DNA from: Hygrophila difformis
Lineage: Eukaryota > Streptophyta > Magnoliopsida > Lamiales > Acanthaceae
Assembly: GCA_030278955.1 (NCBI GenBank)
Contig: JAOANR010000012.1
Location: 26,095,977-26,159,976, forward strand
DNA: 64,000 bases
Direction of reading: 5' to 3'
Shown here one piece after another: positions 46,123-58,049 of the stretch (positions are counted from its first letter, which is position 1; each line of letters starts with the position of its first letter). The notes beneath the pieces are model-generated. The model did not search any database and was not told the origin of the DNA. It saw only the letters and a list, made by a program, of their open reading frames with translations. The position numbers and the translations under genes are program-made.

Positions 46123-47228
46123 CGGCTATTTAGACTCTACCGTTTACTAAATTCACCCCATGTCTAAATCCACCCCATCAAATAACTTTAAAAAGTCAAC
46201 AAATTCTAAAATCACCCAACTCTCAATTACCCAAATATCCCTCTATATTCAAAACAATATCTAATCCTATTATTTACTACATTCACCCCACTATCCCACC
46301 CAACACTCACCCCACCTTCACTCACCCCACAAAATCACGTTTGAAAGAAAAAAAGAACAACGTACGCATCGGTCTCCATCTCATCTCGGCCTCGGTTTCG
46401 CATCTCGTCTCACTTAGTTCTTGCTCTTCAAAGATTCAAGTTTAGGAGTCAAGCAAGATTCTCATACATGGATAAATTTAAAGCTAGGGTTTTGTCTTAA
46501 ACTTTAATTAACCAATTTCTAGTAGATCTTGATTTTTATTTTTAGAAATATTAAATAAGTATCACATTGTGGATATGAAGCATTTAATTGTAATTATTTG
46601 GGGTAAAATTGGAGGTTGGGTGGAAATTTTGGGCAAGATCACGAACTTTCTGGCACCAGATCCGTTCGGACCTTGCTCCTTGCACGCTTCTGTGTGCACG
46701 GCAAGTGCCGCCGTATGCAAAGAGTAGCGCACGGCAAAGGCTGCCGTGCGCATAGTGTAGCGCACGGCCAAGACCTGCCGTGCGTGTTGTGTTGTGCACG
46801 GCACGACCTACCGTGCGCCGTGCATGTTGCACGGCTGCCTAGTACCGAACGGTCTGTGCGAAAATGACGATTTTCAGAGTTTTTGGAGCATCACCTCTAA
46901 ATTCCAAAGTGTTTTTCCTTACTCCATTTATTTGCTAATGACTTTACCTCCACTTTTTCTTTGAATCTTGATGATTAATTTTTGTGTTTATTGATTTTTT
47001 GTGGTGATATCATTTTGGGTAGAAGAAACTAATGTTTGAGAAGTTAATTGTGTTAGGATTTAGGTGTTGGAAGAGATTTCGAGTGAATTTGATATGTTTG
47101 GGGGTGGGGTGGATTTAGAAAGAACAGAGTGTATGTTTTTTTTTTAGTTTAAATTTGTTCAAGGACATTTTGGATATAGGGAAATATGAGTGGTGTGGAT
47201 TTAGAATATGGTAGAGTGAATTTAGCCG
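46123..47228. mobile_element. probable TIR element with a GCACGGC-rich core
   Basis: The ends start CGGCTA and share 'ctctacc' and 'taaatccac(a/c)cc' blocks in inverted orientation, so I infer a 1.1 kb TIR element. No target duplication was identified. The core at 46680-46860 contains many copies of GCACGGC and its complement GCCGTGC. Confidence 0.5.
46680..46860. repeat. cluster of GCACGGC/GCCGTGC inverted heptamers
   Basis: Within about 180 bp, GCACGGC or near matches and the complement GCCGTGC recur about ten times in alternating orientation, with spacers such as 'aaaggct' and 'caagacct'. The region is GC-rich in an AT-rich setting. Open frames through it are repeats, not protein-like. 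Confidence 0.8.
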
Positions 47229-47260
47229 GGCTCATTTAATTATTACCGTATATATTACTA

Positions 47261-47539
47261 CTTCCTCCGTTCCTAAATTATTGACACATTGGGTATTTTG
47301 TTACTGTTTATTTAGTAACTTTGATTCGACTTAGTAACTTTGATTGGATTTTTTAATACATTTATATAAGATAAAATATAGTCAAGTGAGATCTTGTTTG
47401 ATTCGTCTAATCGCATAGATTTATAATATCAAATTTTCATAATTTTTGGTTGTATGCAATTTGAGTTATTACGGATTAAAAATGTGTATTGGATTGCGTG
47501 AAATGTGAGTCCGTGACAAATACTATTAAGAAACGGAGG
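47261..47539. mobile_element. Stowaway-like MITE
   Basis: Starts CTTCCTCCGTTCC, ends GAAACGGAGG, flanked by TA. The interior 'atagtcaagtgagatctt' and 'gattcgtctaatcgc' blocks are shared with the other copies in the window. Confidence 0.85.
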
Positions 47540-47561
47540 TATAACTATTTCTTTTGAAAAT

Positions 47562-47858
47562 ATGATGACATATTGGCATGCCCGAAGAAGGAGCATCCAT
47601 CCAGGCTCAATGCTGATTGTTCCTTTGTTGCTGCCGTCCCCCAACTCCTCCGCTATGGATGTTGCGTACAAGACAACCAAGCTCTTCGTCTTCACCGATG
47701 CTGTCCCCGTCGAAGGCATCGTTCGCATCGACGATGCTCTCTTCGTCGCCGTCACCCAGTTCACGTCTTTGGATTCTTCATTGCCCCTGATAAAACCCCG
47801 CGCATCCTCTTTCCCCTGTATATCTCACTTCAAATCCCCCCAAATTATTATGACCTAG
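47562..47858 (+). other. coding-looking fragment upstream of the RFC3-like gene
   Basis: A GC-richer 300 bp with open frames on both strands (for example MDVAYKTTKLFVFTDAVPVEGIVRIDDALFVAVTQFT on the plus strand). I recognise no family. It may be 5' UTR or a captured gene fragment next to the MITE. Confidence 0.25.
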
Positions 47859-47895
47859 GTTTGAAACAGCGAGGTGGCAACCGGATTTATATCAC

Positions 47896-50800
47896 ATGGA
47901 GAGCACATTGCGTCCCAGCAGGCGACGAAGCGGCTACGAGCCATCCGATACGGAGACCGATTGGCACGATAGCCCCAGGCGCGAGATTAGGCGATTGCCC
48001 TCTGATAATAATGTGGACTTTGATCTCAATAGGATGCACCACGAATTGGGCACTCCTAGACGGAGACATGTCAAGTCTCCGTACAAGCCTCGTGGAGAAA
48101 CTGATACGCGCAGAAATGTAAGCCCTCTTTCGCGAAGAACTCTTTCTGATAGAAATCTTAGTCCGTTTATGATGTCTGAGCGGAGGGTTAAGGGCAATGA
48201 TAGCTTAGGAGGGAATACTTGTTCATATTCTCAGTCTGAACGTAGAACTAAAGCTCATAATGGCAGGGAGATTAATGGTACTCCCTTTTTGAAGTATGAC
48301 CGGAGGAATTTTGACGCGTACAAGGATGCAGGGGATTATTTTGAAGGGAGTTCGGGGCGAGAGAGGTCCGGGTTTAGCAAACGGGCAATTTCTGCACCAA
48401 GAGTAAGGTCAAGAGCGAGAGGGCAACAGCTTAGCTATGATCAAGAGGAGCATAAGAAAGATCACATGCCTCTCTCCCCTTTGCCGGACAATGGAGTGTC
48501 TCACAAGCATGGCCCATCGGTTGGTGAGATCAATGAATTAGTAGCAAATGCTAAGGCGTCCAATGGGTCGAATGGACGTGTCCTCGACTTTGAGAGCACT
48601 GATTCCATTTCACCCGGGGATATTTTCTTTTCCCGGGACTTTAAAACCTTTCAAAAAAATGGTGCAGCTCGTCCGCGAGAGGTTCTTCCGAAGCCGCCAG
48701 GCTATGTTGATGCAACTACTCAGAGATCAAATTTTAATATAAATGCTCGAGAAATGTCACAAACGACTTTGAATTCTTCTTCTGCTGCAAGCAGGCATAG
48801 TAGTAATATAAGTGACTCGAGTATGAGAACGACTGCGAGTACAAGAAAGTTTATAGCAAATAGGCGGAAGAGCCAATCGGACACCTGGTTTTCTTGCATT
48901 AATAAAGGATATTGCAGGAAGTCAAAGAAGTCTCCAGAAAAAGAGAGGGCTTTCGATGAAGCTTCGTTTATTAGTAAGGCAGTTGTGGTAGAGAGCTTGA
49001 GACCGCTTTGGGCTGATAAACATAGGCCCACTTCATTGAATGGATTCACTTGTCACAAGCAAGAAGCTTTGCTTCTACAGAAAATCGTAAGTTCCAAATC
49101 AAAGTCACTGCAGAAGTGGCCTTTCCTATTCCAAATTTTAATGTCTTAACTCTTAACTTTATCACAAAAATGAGTGCATAACTATTTCAATAATGGCACA
49201 CTTCTGTTCTATTTCTCTATATTTAGCAATTGCTTTAGTTTATTTTATTGATCTCTTACCAAAGTGTTGTTTTAGGCAATCAGTGAGACATTTCCTCATA
49301 TCTTGTTGAAAGGACCAACTGGTACTGGTAAGAAAGCACTGACAATGGCACTTCTCCATGAGATATATGGAGAGTCCGTTTCAAATGTACGCCACTGTCA
49401 CTAAAAATACTCATGACTATATAATAGAATTATTATTGTTTGTTTCCTTTTTAATTGAAGTGTTTTTTCACAGATATCTCATGACTTGCGGTACTTCCAA
49501 GTTATGGTATGTTTTACTACCTCCGTTCTTTTTTAAGTGCTCCATTAGCATAGTAGTTACTATTCATTAAATAACTTTGATCAATTTTTTTAGCAAAGTT
49601 ATACTTCCTCCATTTTTAAATGGTTGCCACATTCACAATTTAGCCACTATTCACACAATGAGTTTGATTTAAAGTTTTATCATATTTATACAAGATAAAA
49701 TATAGTCAAGTGTGATATTGTTAGATTCGTCTCGTCTTGTAGTTATCGAACTTTTAGAATTTTTATATGTACCGAACTTGAGTTATTAATGATTTAAAAC
49801 GTGCATTGGGCTGCGTGCTGGGTGGGTCCGTAGCAAAAAATGAAAAACAGAAGAAGTATAAGATAAAACATAGTCAAGTGAGATCTTATTAGATTCATCT
49901 AATCACGTAGTTTTATAATATTATTTTTTTTTATAATTTTTACTTATGTATAATTTGAGTTATTGACATTTAAAAATGTGTATTGGACTGCGTGAAATGC
50001 AGGATGGGTGCACTTAAAAAAGAACAGAGGAAGTATATTATATAAAGTTCTCAATATTTAATGTGTCTGGAAGTTTAGTATGATCGAATAGTCAAGACAT
50101 TTATAACAAGTTTGACATGATGTTGAATAGGATAACAGAAACCTTTTATTTGAGTTAACTTCAAAACAATATTAACAGTTGATTGTTGCATCTGTACACC
50201 TAAGTTTTTCAACACATCACATTTGGATTAATAGTTGTCTATGATAGTGGATGTAAGTCTAGGGTCATAGAGCGCCGGTCTAGTGTCAATGTGTCATTGA
50301 TATGACCTTACTAAAGCTCATTTGTAATGACAATAAAGCTAGGAGCTATTTAGTAATCCTATATTAAGTAATAATATAACATATTTTGTTTAGGTCTAAA
50401 AGCAAACACTGTGGTATTCTTTTTTTTGCACTTAACCTTATGAAATATAAATGTTTGCATTTACCCTTCCGAACTATCAATTTTTGCATTTATCCTTGTA
50501 ACCTTTGTATTTGTTGCAATCTATCCCTGAAAGAGAATGTTTCCCAAAATCTTCCATGCATATTGTCCCATGTGCTGGGCATTGCTATAAGTATCACCAT
50601 ACGCATTGTCCTACGTATACATAATTTCATTTTCATCTTTTCCAACACTTTTTCAACATTTGTTTAAGTTTTCAAATATTTAGCCCAAAATGCATTGATT
50701 GGACGAATTTTCACCTAAAATTGATTATAAAAAATATTTATGATATTTTTTGAATAAGTCCCTTAATCATGCTCAAATATACCATTAAATGTGGTATAAA

Positions 50801-53496
50801 ATTGATATTTTTGCCTCAAATATAGATGAAAATGACAGTCAATATTGACAAACATCAGTTACTGAATTCTTGAAGAATGTCTTTTACATTCTTGCTTCCA
50901 CAATAATTATATGATGTTTCAAAATAAAAATAATTGCATCAAGCTCTATTGCTAAGTTTCATATTTTGAATTTATTTCATTATTTTATGAGCAGGAACCA
51001 AGAACAATGGAAGTAGTTATCCCTGTAACATCAAGTCCTCACCACGTGGAGCTAGATGTTCACTCAGATCCCAAAGTAGCATATGCATTGACAGCTCTAG
51101 TCAAGAAAATGAGCAGTGAGCATGCTATTCCTCCAGAAATCAGTGCAACTCCTTTGAAGTCTGATTATAAAGGTGCACCTCCAGTTCTCTACAATGCTGT
51201 TATCTTTTCATTCCCTTCTAAGCCTTATGATTGGAAATTAACCTTAGTAATGGGTTTCTTCGAGTATTGCAGTGCTGGTTCTCCTTGATGTTGATAAAGC
51301 TACTGAAAACATGCAACACTTGATAAAATGGATTATGGACTGCTACGCAGATTCTTGCAAACTTGTTCTTTGCTGCCTGGATGATGTAGATATTCTTGAA
51401 TCCGTAAGGAGTCGCTGCAAAGTCATAAGGGTGGAACCTCTAGTAACTCATGAAGTAAGAAGTAATTTTGTGACTATTGCATGTACCATTTATGAATTAT
51501 TATATGTCAAGTAATGTTTATTTCTTCATAAAATTTCTATTTTTAAATCAGCATTATCATCCACTATTTATTTTCTGTACATATTCTTGAATTATCTGAT
51601 GTTGCTTTTACTGCCTACATAGGTAATGGAGGTTCTTATCCAGATAGCTAAAAAGGAAGGTTTTGAGCTACCCATGAGCTTTGCTGCAAAGATTGCAACC
51701 AAATCCAAGCATAATCTAAGGAGAGCTATCATGGCACTAGAGGCCTGCAAAGCACACAAGTAAGTTAGTTAATTACAAGTATATTTTCTTTGTTCGTTCA
51801 TTTACCCTAGCAATCATGTACTTTTAGCTATCCTTTTGGTGAGGACCAACCTATTCCACTCGGTTGGGAGGAAGCCCTTGTTGAACTTGCTGCAGATATT
51901 TTAGCAGATCCATCTCCGAAGAGGTAAATGATTTTCAGTTGTAATAACCACTATCTATGTTAGCCAGACAATCAGTTGTGACTTTTATATAATAAGGTTT
52001 TAACTGATAATCACTGTGCTACATTTTTCTTGGTTAGATTATTTATTGTTAGGGGGAAGATACAAAAACTTCTGGCCGAATTTGTTCATCCTAGATTGAT
52101 TCTCCTGGTAACTTGCCAAATATTCTGTGCCATATTACTTCTATAATTTTAGGCTTACCTTATATAGACGGTTTGCATATTGCAGAAACTAGTGGAGCAA
52201 TTTCTTCGAGGCATTGAGGCTGGTCTGAAGAGGGAAGTTTACTATTGGTATGCTTACTATGTAAGTCTAATTGTTCGCTGCCCTTTTTTTAAACTGGAGT
52301 ACTGAATCATGAAAACCAGAAAAATGAACAGATGAATGATTTGATTTTGATTTGCAGGATAAGAAACTCCCAACTGGGACAACTGCCTTGCTAAAATTAG
52401 AAGGTAATATAGTGAATGAATCAGGTTGAATGGCTTAAACCATTTATGCTTATCATATGCTATCCTATTTCTTTCAAGTTATCACTTGCTTACTATCCTC
52501 AAAATGCACCCTCAAAGGGATGCCTAAAATCTGCTGTATGGTTGATTTGGTGCTTTAACTTGAGATCCAGAACAGATTAACTGAAGTAATAACCACTGTA
52601 GTAGTATAGGAAATATGTTCCCATTCATTTTGTTTTGATATTTTCCACAGAAAATGCATTTTGTTTACACTACTTTTTCAACCAAAGTTCTTTCTTATAT
52701 AGGTATTAACACCAGAATTTAATAACTCAATCATTGCCTTTTATTTAAAAGTCAGATTTATATACACTAAGGAAATCCTACCGTCGGTCCTATTTTCTCA
52801 AACATATAATCACAACCTTCGATTAAACAACAACAACAACAACAATAATAATCAAATCATATTTCTTTTTTTTTTATTATCTATCACTATGTAAAGTGAG
52901 AAAATAAAGATTTCCAAAAGTTTAATCGGTAAGCTGTCCGTGTTGGAAAAAAAAACTAGTATGTAAAATACATGCAAACAAAGACAATAATATTGGCATT
53001 ACTGAATAAGAACCTGTGACGAATATTAAGCAAATTAGATGTATTATTTTTATATTTAATTTGGATTTTAGTTCCTTGGACTACATGCATTATTCTGGAC
53101 TGAAGATAATACTTCATATTGATACACATAAGGAGTGATAGTCGAGTCTGAATGTGGGAGGCACCTCTATTTGGATTACACTCTGTAGTTACTGAATGAC
53201 CTCTCCATCTAAAATTTCTGATCATCCTCTTCTTTTAATATTTTTATTTTCATCCTATATTTTAGTTACTGAAACATGTATGGTTCAATCTTTGACCTTA
53301 TTGCTCACCTTGCTGAATTAAATATGGTGGTTTTATACAGTGCAAGCTATATGTAACATGTTAGCTCTAAAGTCCTTGGTTTGCTCTTTTGGGGTTGGTA
53401 ATGCTTGCGAGTTCACTAATACGCTTTATTGGTGCAGAATTTGTGGCCAAATTTACAAGCATATACAGGAAGGGCTTCACCCGTCGGCAATTTTAG
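47896..53496 (+). CDS. RFC3-like AAA+ clamp-loader protein with long N-terminal extension
   Basis: Eleven exons (47896-49086, 49276-49386, 49474-49506, 50995-51172, 51273-51454, 51623-51759, 51828-51923, 52038-52107, 52186-52260, 52358-52403, 53438-53496) give 725 residues, phases closing. The first 370 residues are polar and Arg/Ser-rich ([22 protein letters not shown]) without a recognised fold. The clamp-loader part starts [20 protein letters not shown]. Walker A is GPTGTGKK at 410-417. The Walker B region VLVLLDVDK is degenerate compared with the usual D-E pair, as in RFC3-type subunits. SRC appears as [13 protein letters not shown], followed by [14 protein letters not shown] and a C-terminal collar. 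RFC3 loads PCNA. With its long extension this is probably a plant RFC3 relative rather than the core subunit. Confidence 0.88.
49517..50033. mobile_element. Stowaway-like MITE with a second one nested inside
   Basis: The outer element starts CTACCTCCGTTC and ends GAACAGAGGAAG. At a TA inside it, the inner element 49604-49856 (CTTCCTCCATTTT...AACAGAAGAAG) has inserted with TA duplication. Without the inner copy the outer is about 262 bp, the size of its relatives. All lie in intron 3 of the RFC3-like gene. Confidence 0.85.
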
Positions 53497-54926
53497 CTTG
53501 CATTCCAGGTTGATTAGGACTTGCCCTAGATGGTAGTGGTTCTGAGATGGTAAAGCATTTTCATCTTTTTTACCTTCATGGTGCCCCGTGTAGTTACGAC
53601 ATAAAATGATAGAAGTCATTCAGCTATGAACTTTAGTTCTCATGAATTGTTTGATATTGCTTGGGTAGATGAACATCTGCATTGTGCATTACTCATTCAA
53701 ACATTCATTGGCAATTTGGCATAATTATACGAGGAGAGGAGTGATTAAGAAGAAGATGAAAAATCACCTGTTTGTTAACTCTTTATTTGGTTACGGTCGA
53801 GGCAATTTTGGGCCCCAAAGAACTCAGATTCAGTTCAATATGCGCTTGTAGCTTTGTTACTTTGAGGATGATTGGGTCTATTCCTTTTGTAGATTTAAAC
53901 GTTAAATTAAAAAAATAATGCGAATAGACAGTTGCACCATTCATATGTTTGCTTTGGTTGCCCGATCCTATATTATTATATTGTATACATGTATTAGGGG
54001 GATCGGTCTTTGCAAGACACAACACCATAACCCCCTATGGAATCGGATTATTGTAGGCATGAGTCTAGGGCAAGGTTGCCTAGATTCTTTGTGTATGATC
54101 TTTTGTTCTTTGTATAACAGGCCCATCAATAGTATCGCTCATTTATTAACTTTCTAGCCATAGCTTTAATTATCACATAATTTAAATGGAGTATATGGTA
54201 TGATACCATTGGTGAAAACATGAAAAATGTGGAAGGACTCCTAACTGATTATAGGGGATTGATGACTACGAGAGTAAGTTGGTAGATCTATACTATTATC
54301 TAAGAGAACTTGTATTCGGACAGATATATTGCTTTGCCTGTGTAATGTAGTTGGTTCCCGTGGTAATAACAACTTGATAAAATGTCCCAATTGCATGATT
54401 AATTGTTGTGGAACTTATGTTTTTGTATAAATATGCTATGGTGGTTGTGATGTCTTGGTTTCGACTGGTTTACTATTCTGGATACAATTGATTTTGGTTA
54501 AATTTCTTCTAAGTAGCATCAATATTGGGATAGGAGGAGTCATTTAATACAATGCATATTACTAAGAACTGCTTCAACAATTATGAGCTCTAATTTATTT
54601 CCGAATATCGCGTAAATGACTTCAACAATTATTATACTTATTCTAATTAATTCAATAATTATTCAAAGATAAAAAAAAAAGAAGTAATCAATAATTCAAT
54701 GTCAATATAAACACGTCCCTTCATTTCTATTTAGACATTTATGTATTGTATTTTTGTTGGGTTAGCCTGCTGCACAAATGAGTTGTGTATGTTGGGTGTT
54801 AATGAAGTGTGTGCTGATTGGATGAGTTTTTTGTGTTGAATATTAATGAGACATGTCTTGAGTATTTAATGACAAACAAGTCTAAAATGACTTCAGTATG
54901 AGCTGATTCAGTTCCAAAATTAAATT
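53497..54926. other. 3' flank and intergenic DNA
   Basis: Holds the likely 3' UTR of the RFC3-like gene. Short open frames here are unconvincing. I see no gene in it. Confidence 0.5.
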
Positions 54927-54940
54927 AATTTTTTATTATT

Positions 54941-57576
54941 ATTTTTTTGTTAAACAGCCTATACAGGCTAGGAAGGATAAAGAAAAAAAACAAAAGTATA
55001 GATTACAAAATGTTAGCGCCGCGGGAACCACGTGCTAGCTTTATCAGCCTCCAGGAGTGGCCTAAGGTAGTCCGGAGGAAACGCCCATGTAGTGAAAAAC
55101 GCTTCATCATTTGCACCCATCTTGGCTAAAGTATCTGCAATTCCGTTCCCTTCTCGAAATATATGACTAAACTGACAATGAACAAAGCCGCGCCTAAGCT
55201 CATGAATCCGCAACCAGTAAGGCAGGATCCAATATGACGTCTGTGGAGTAGACTGAAGGAATTGAATGACATGAGTGGAATCACATACACAATAAATTTC
55301 CTTTACTCCGTGCTTCCTACCCACTTCCAAGCCGTGCATAATGCCACATATCTCTGCTTGCAGGATGGAAACACAGCCCAGATAACCTGATGCCCCACCA
55401 ATCCATTGCCCCGAATATCACGAAGAACTGCACCAAATCCCGCCCTACCATGTTTGTCAAACAAATAGCCATCCGTATGAACAAAGAAACCTGTCCAAGC
55501 TCCCATATTCCAGCATGCAAGGTTGAGATGTGGAATTCTAACTGTGTGACTTACTGTAGCTTTTTCCATCTCATCCCTAAGGTAAGATGCTTGTCAAATA
55601 AGAGTATGTAATGGTGATTTATGATCCCTGAAAATACGACCATTGCGCTCTCGCCAAATAGTCCATATCCCAGCTATAAAATCCAACCTGTAGTACCGAA
55701 ACATTCCACATAACCAATGGAGTATGGAAGATCTGTCAAAAGAAGCAAGATCCTCTGGTATCTCAATACTCCAAGCATCCCAGAGAGACCTAATCCAAGG
55801 GCACCAAAAGAAACAATGAACCCAATCTTCGACTTCCACGCTGCAAAGGCCACAACAGGGCGATGAAGATAACTTACGGCTAAATCGAATCGCATTACAA
55901 GGAATGGAATTCATAGCTAAAAGCCACAGGAGTACGCATACTTTCTCTGGAAAATAGTTGGCCCACAACCATTTCCATCCTGTTTGAGACACACCCTCTA
56001 ACCCCAACATAAACTTATACCCTGATTTGGCTGAGTAACTTCCATCCTCGGTTGCCCCCCAGTACCAACCATCCTTAGCAGATGAATGAAAACAGGGAGG
56101 TGGTTTCTTTAAGATCTCCTGCCGGATCTCCAAGGGAATCAACGTGTATAAACCAGAAAGGTTCCATTTGCTATCTTGCACAATATCTGCTATCCTTAAC
56201 TCAGAATCAGACACATCAATAAATGGCACTCGTGGCCCTAATCATTGTCCTTCAAGCCAAGGAGAGTACCATAGAGAACTTTCAGCATTTCCAACCCTAA
56301 AAGTAAAACCATTAGAAAGCCTACTAAAAGCCTTCCTAATGCTACGGAAGGTTATAGATCCTGAAACTGATGAGGGCGAATCCAGAAGTGCAGTTTTAGG
56401 GTAAATAGCAGAGAGTTCCTTTACCCACAACTTATCATTCCTTGTTACAAAATCATTCACAAGTTTACCAAGAAGAGCCACATTGGTGTGACTAGCCCGT
56501 CGAATGCCTAGACCCCCCCCCCCCCCCCCCCCCCCCCCCACTGACTTTGGCACCGTCAATTTCTTCCATGCTACAAGATTTATGCCCTTTCCCGTTCGAT
56601 CTTTCCAGATCAAGCGACAGATCCTACTATCAATCTTGACACATATAGACTCTGGCAACCATGCAATCTGCATGCAATAAGTAGGAATTGATGCCAGAAT
56701 GCTACGTGCTAAAGTAAGGCGGCCCGCCTTATTAAGAAGTCTTAAAGCCCAACATGATAACCTGGCATCCATACGCTCCAACAGGAAATTGTATGTACTT
56801 GGTAGCACCCGTCCATTAGGAAACCCGAGGTATTTACCAAAATTATCACAGAAGGCAACACATGTTAAGGAAGTTAACCAACTTCTTTCATCAGTAGTGA
56901 CACAGGTCGGGGCAAAAGATCTGGACATCTGTATGTTAATCTTCAAACCCGACCAGGCAGCAAAGGAAGATAGTGTGTTAGAGAGACACTGAATGCTTCC
57001 TGCGTCAATCATAGAGCCAAGCAAGAGATCATCTGCAAAGAGCAAGTGGGATATCCCTTGGCAGCCAGTAGCCAGCTTAATTGGCTTCCAAAATCCAGCT
57101 TCAACCTCATGCTGAATGGTGACAGAAAGTCGCTCCATTATAATATTAAACAAGTATGGGGAGAGATGGTCTCCCTGGCGCAATCCTCTAGCTGGCTTGA
57201 ACTCCTCCAAAGGTTCACTGTTCCAAAGTAAGGAATTAGTGGCCGAAGAGACGCATGTCATAATGAGGCGGCAAAATGATGTTGGAAGAGCCATTTGAGC
57301 AAGACACTCCTGAAGACACGGCCACCTAACATTATCGTATGCCTTCTCCAGATCAATCTTAAGAATGATAGCCCTTGTCCGAGAAGACGATCTAGATAAT
57401 GAGTGAACAAGCTCCTGTAGTAAATTAGCGTTGTCGGCAGTGCCCCTACTAGGAATGAACTCCCAGGGGACGCATCCTCTTAACCAACACCTTCGAAATG
57501 ATCTTGTCCTCCACATTGCATAGTGAAATAGGCCTGAAATGACCGAGAGAATTCGGCACAGATACCTTGGCGAATC
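54941..57576 (-). mobile_element. 5'-truncated L1-type LINE (copy C)
   Basis: A perfect 14-bp target duplication AATTTTTTATTATT (54927-54940, 57577-57590) flanks it; the A-tail (T-run) is at the left. It begins within the reverse transcriptase (FRPISLCNVEDKIISKVL, then IDLEKAYDNVRW, GLRQGDHLSPYLFNIIMER, LLFADDLLLGS). A long 424-codon frame runs down to 56242. After a stop come zf-RVT (KWLWANYFPEKVCVLLWLLAMNSIP, CSVEVEDWVHCFFWCPW) and, after a frame change, RNase H (VHTDGYLFDKHGRAGFGAVLRD, HIFREGNGIADTLAKMG). This is the least decayed of the three LINEs. The frame includes a poly-Gly tract (separate entry). Confidence 0.93.
56513..56539 (-). repeat. 27-base C homopolymer inside the LINE frame
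   Basis: 27 consecutive C on the plus strand, read as nine Gly codons on the LINE strand, where the family normally has a short GG(L/F)GIRR motif. Being a multiple of three, it keeps the frame. Confidence 0.9.
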
Positions 57577-57590
57577 AATTTTTTATTATT

Positions 57591-58049
57591 GAAATCAAAT
57601 GGAAATAAACACGTAATTTATTATTGGAGTGAACATAATTCAACAAAAATGAATTACATACCTAAATTCCAAATACTCTTAGAAAGCGAAATCGAAAATG
57701 GTGCAATATCGATTTGTTAGTATGTGGAGAACTCATGGTAGAGAGTCAAGACGACCCACGGTGGTCGACGCTGTCAGCGCTCTGAGTCCTCACTCATTCG
57801 ATGTTTACGTAGTCGTGCATCATTCGGATGCCACAAACATTCAAACTCCATATTCAGATACGTATCTCATTCAATTCCTGCACCCACCCTTCCCAATCTG
57901 ACTTTATTACGCTGCACTAAATCAAGCCATAACCAATAGGCTTTATACTCCCCATCCCAATGATTCCAATAAATTTTCCAGAAGCACGGATACCACAAGA
58001 AGCCCCATCTTTCGCATGAATTCCAGTTGATTCTGCGCAGTTCTGTAAA
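57591..58049. other. promoter region of the RCC1-repeat gene
   Basis: Intergenic sequence between LINE copy C and the RCC1-repeat start. No gene is visible. Confidence 0.45.

Noticed and set aside
46562..46867. Frames through the GCACGGC cluster as a coding gene
   Set aside because: They consist of repeated RAL/AVHN-like phrases on both strands caused by the inverted heptamers.
50386..50667. 93-codon frame inside an RFC3-like intron
   Set aside because: Cys/Phe-rich translation of AT-rich intron sequence; no domain and no match to flanking exons.
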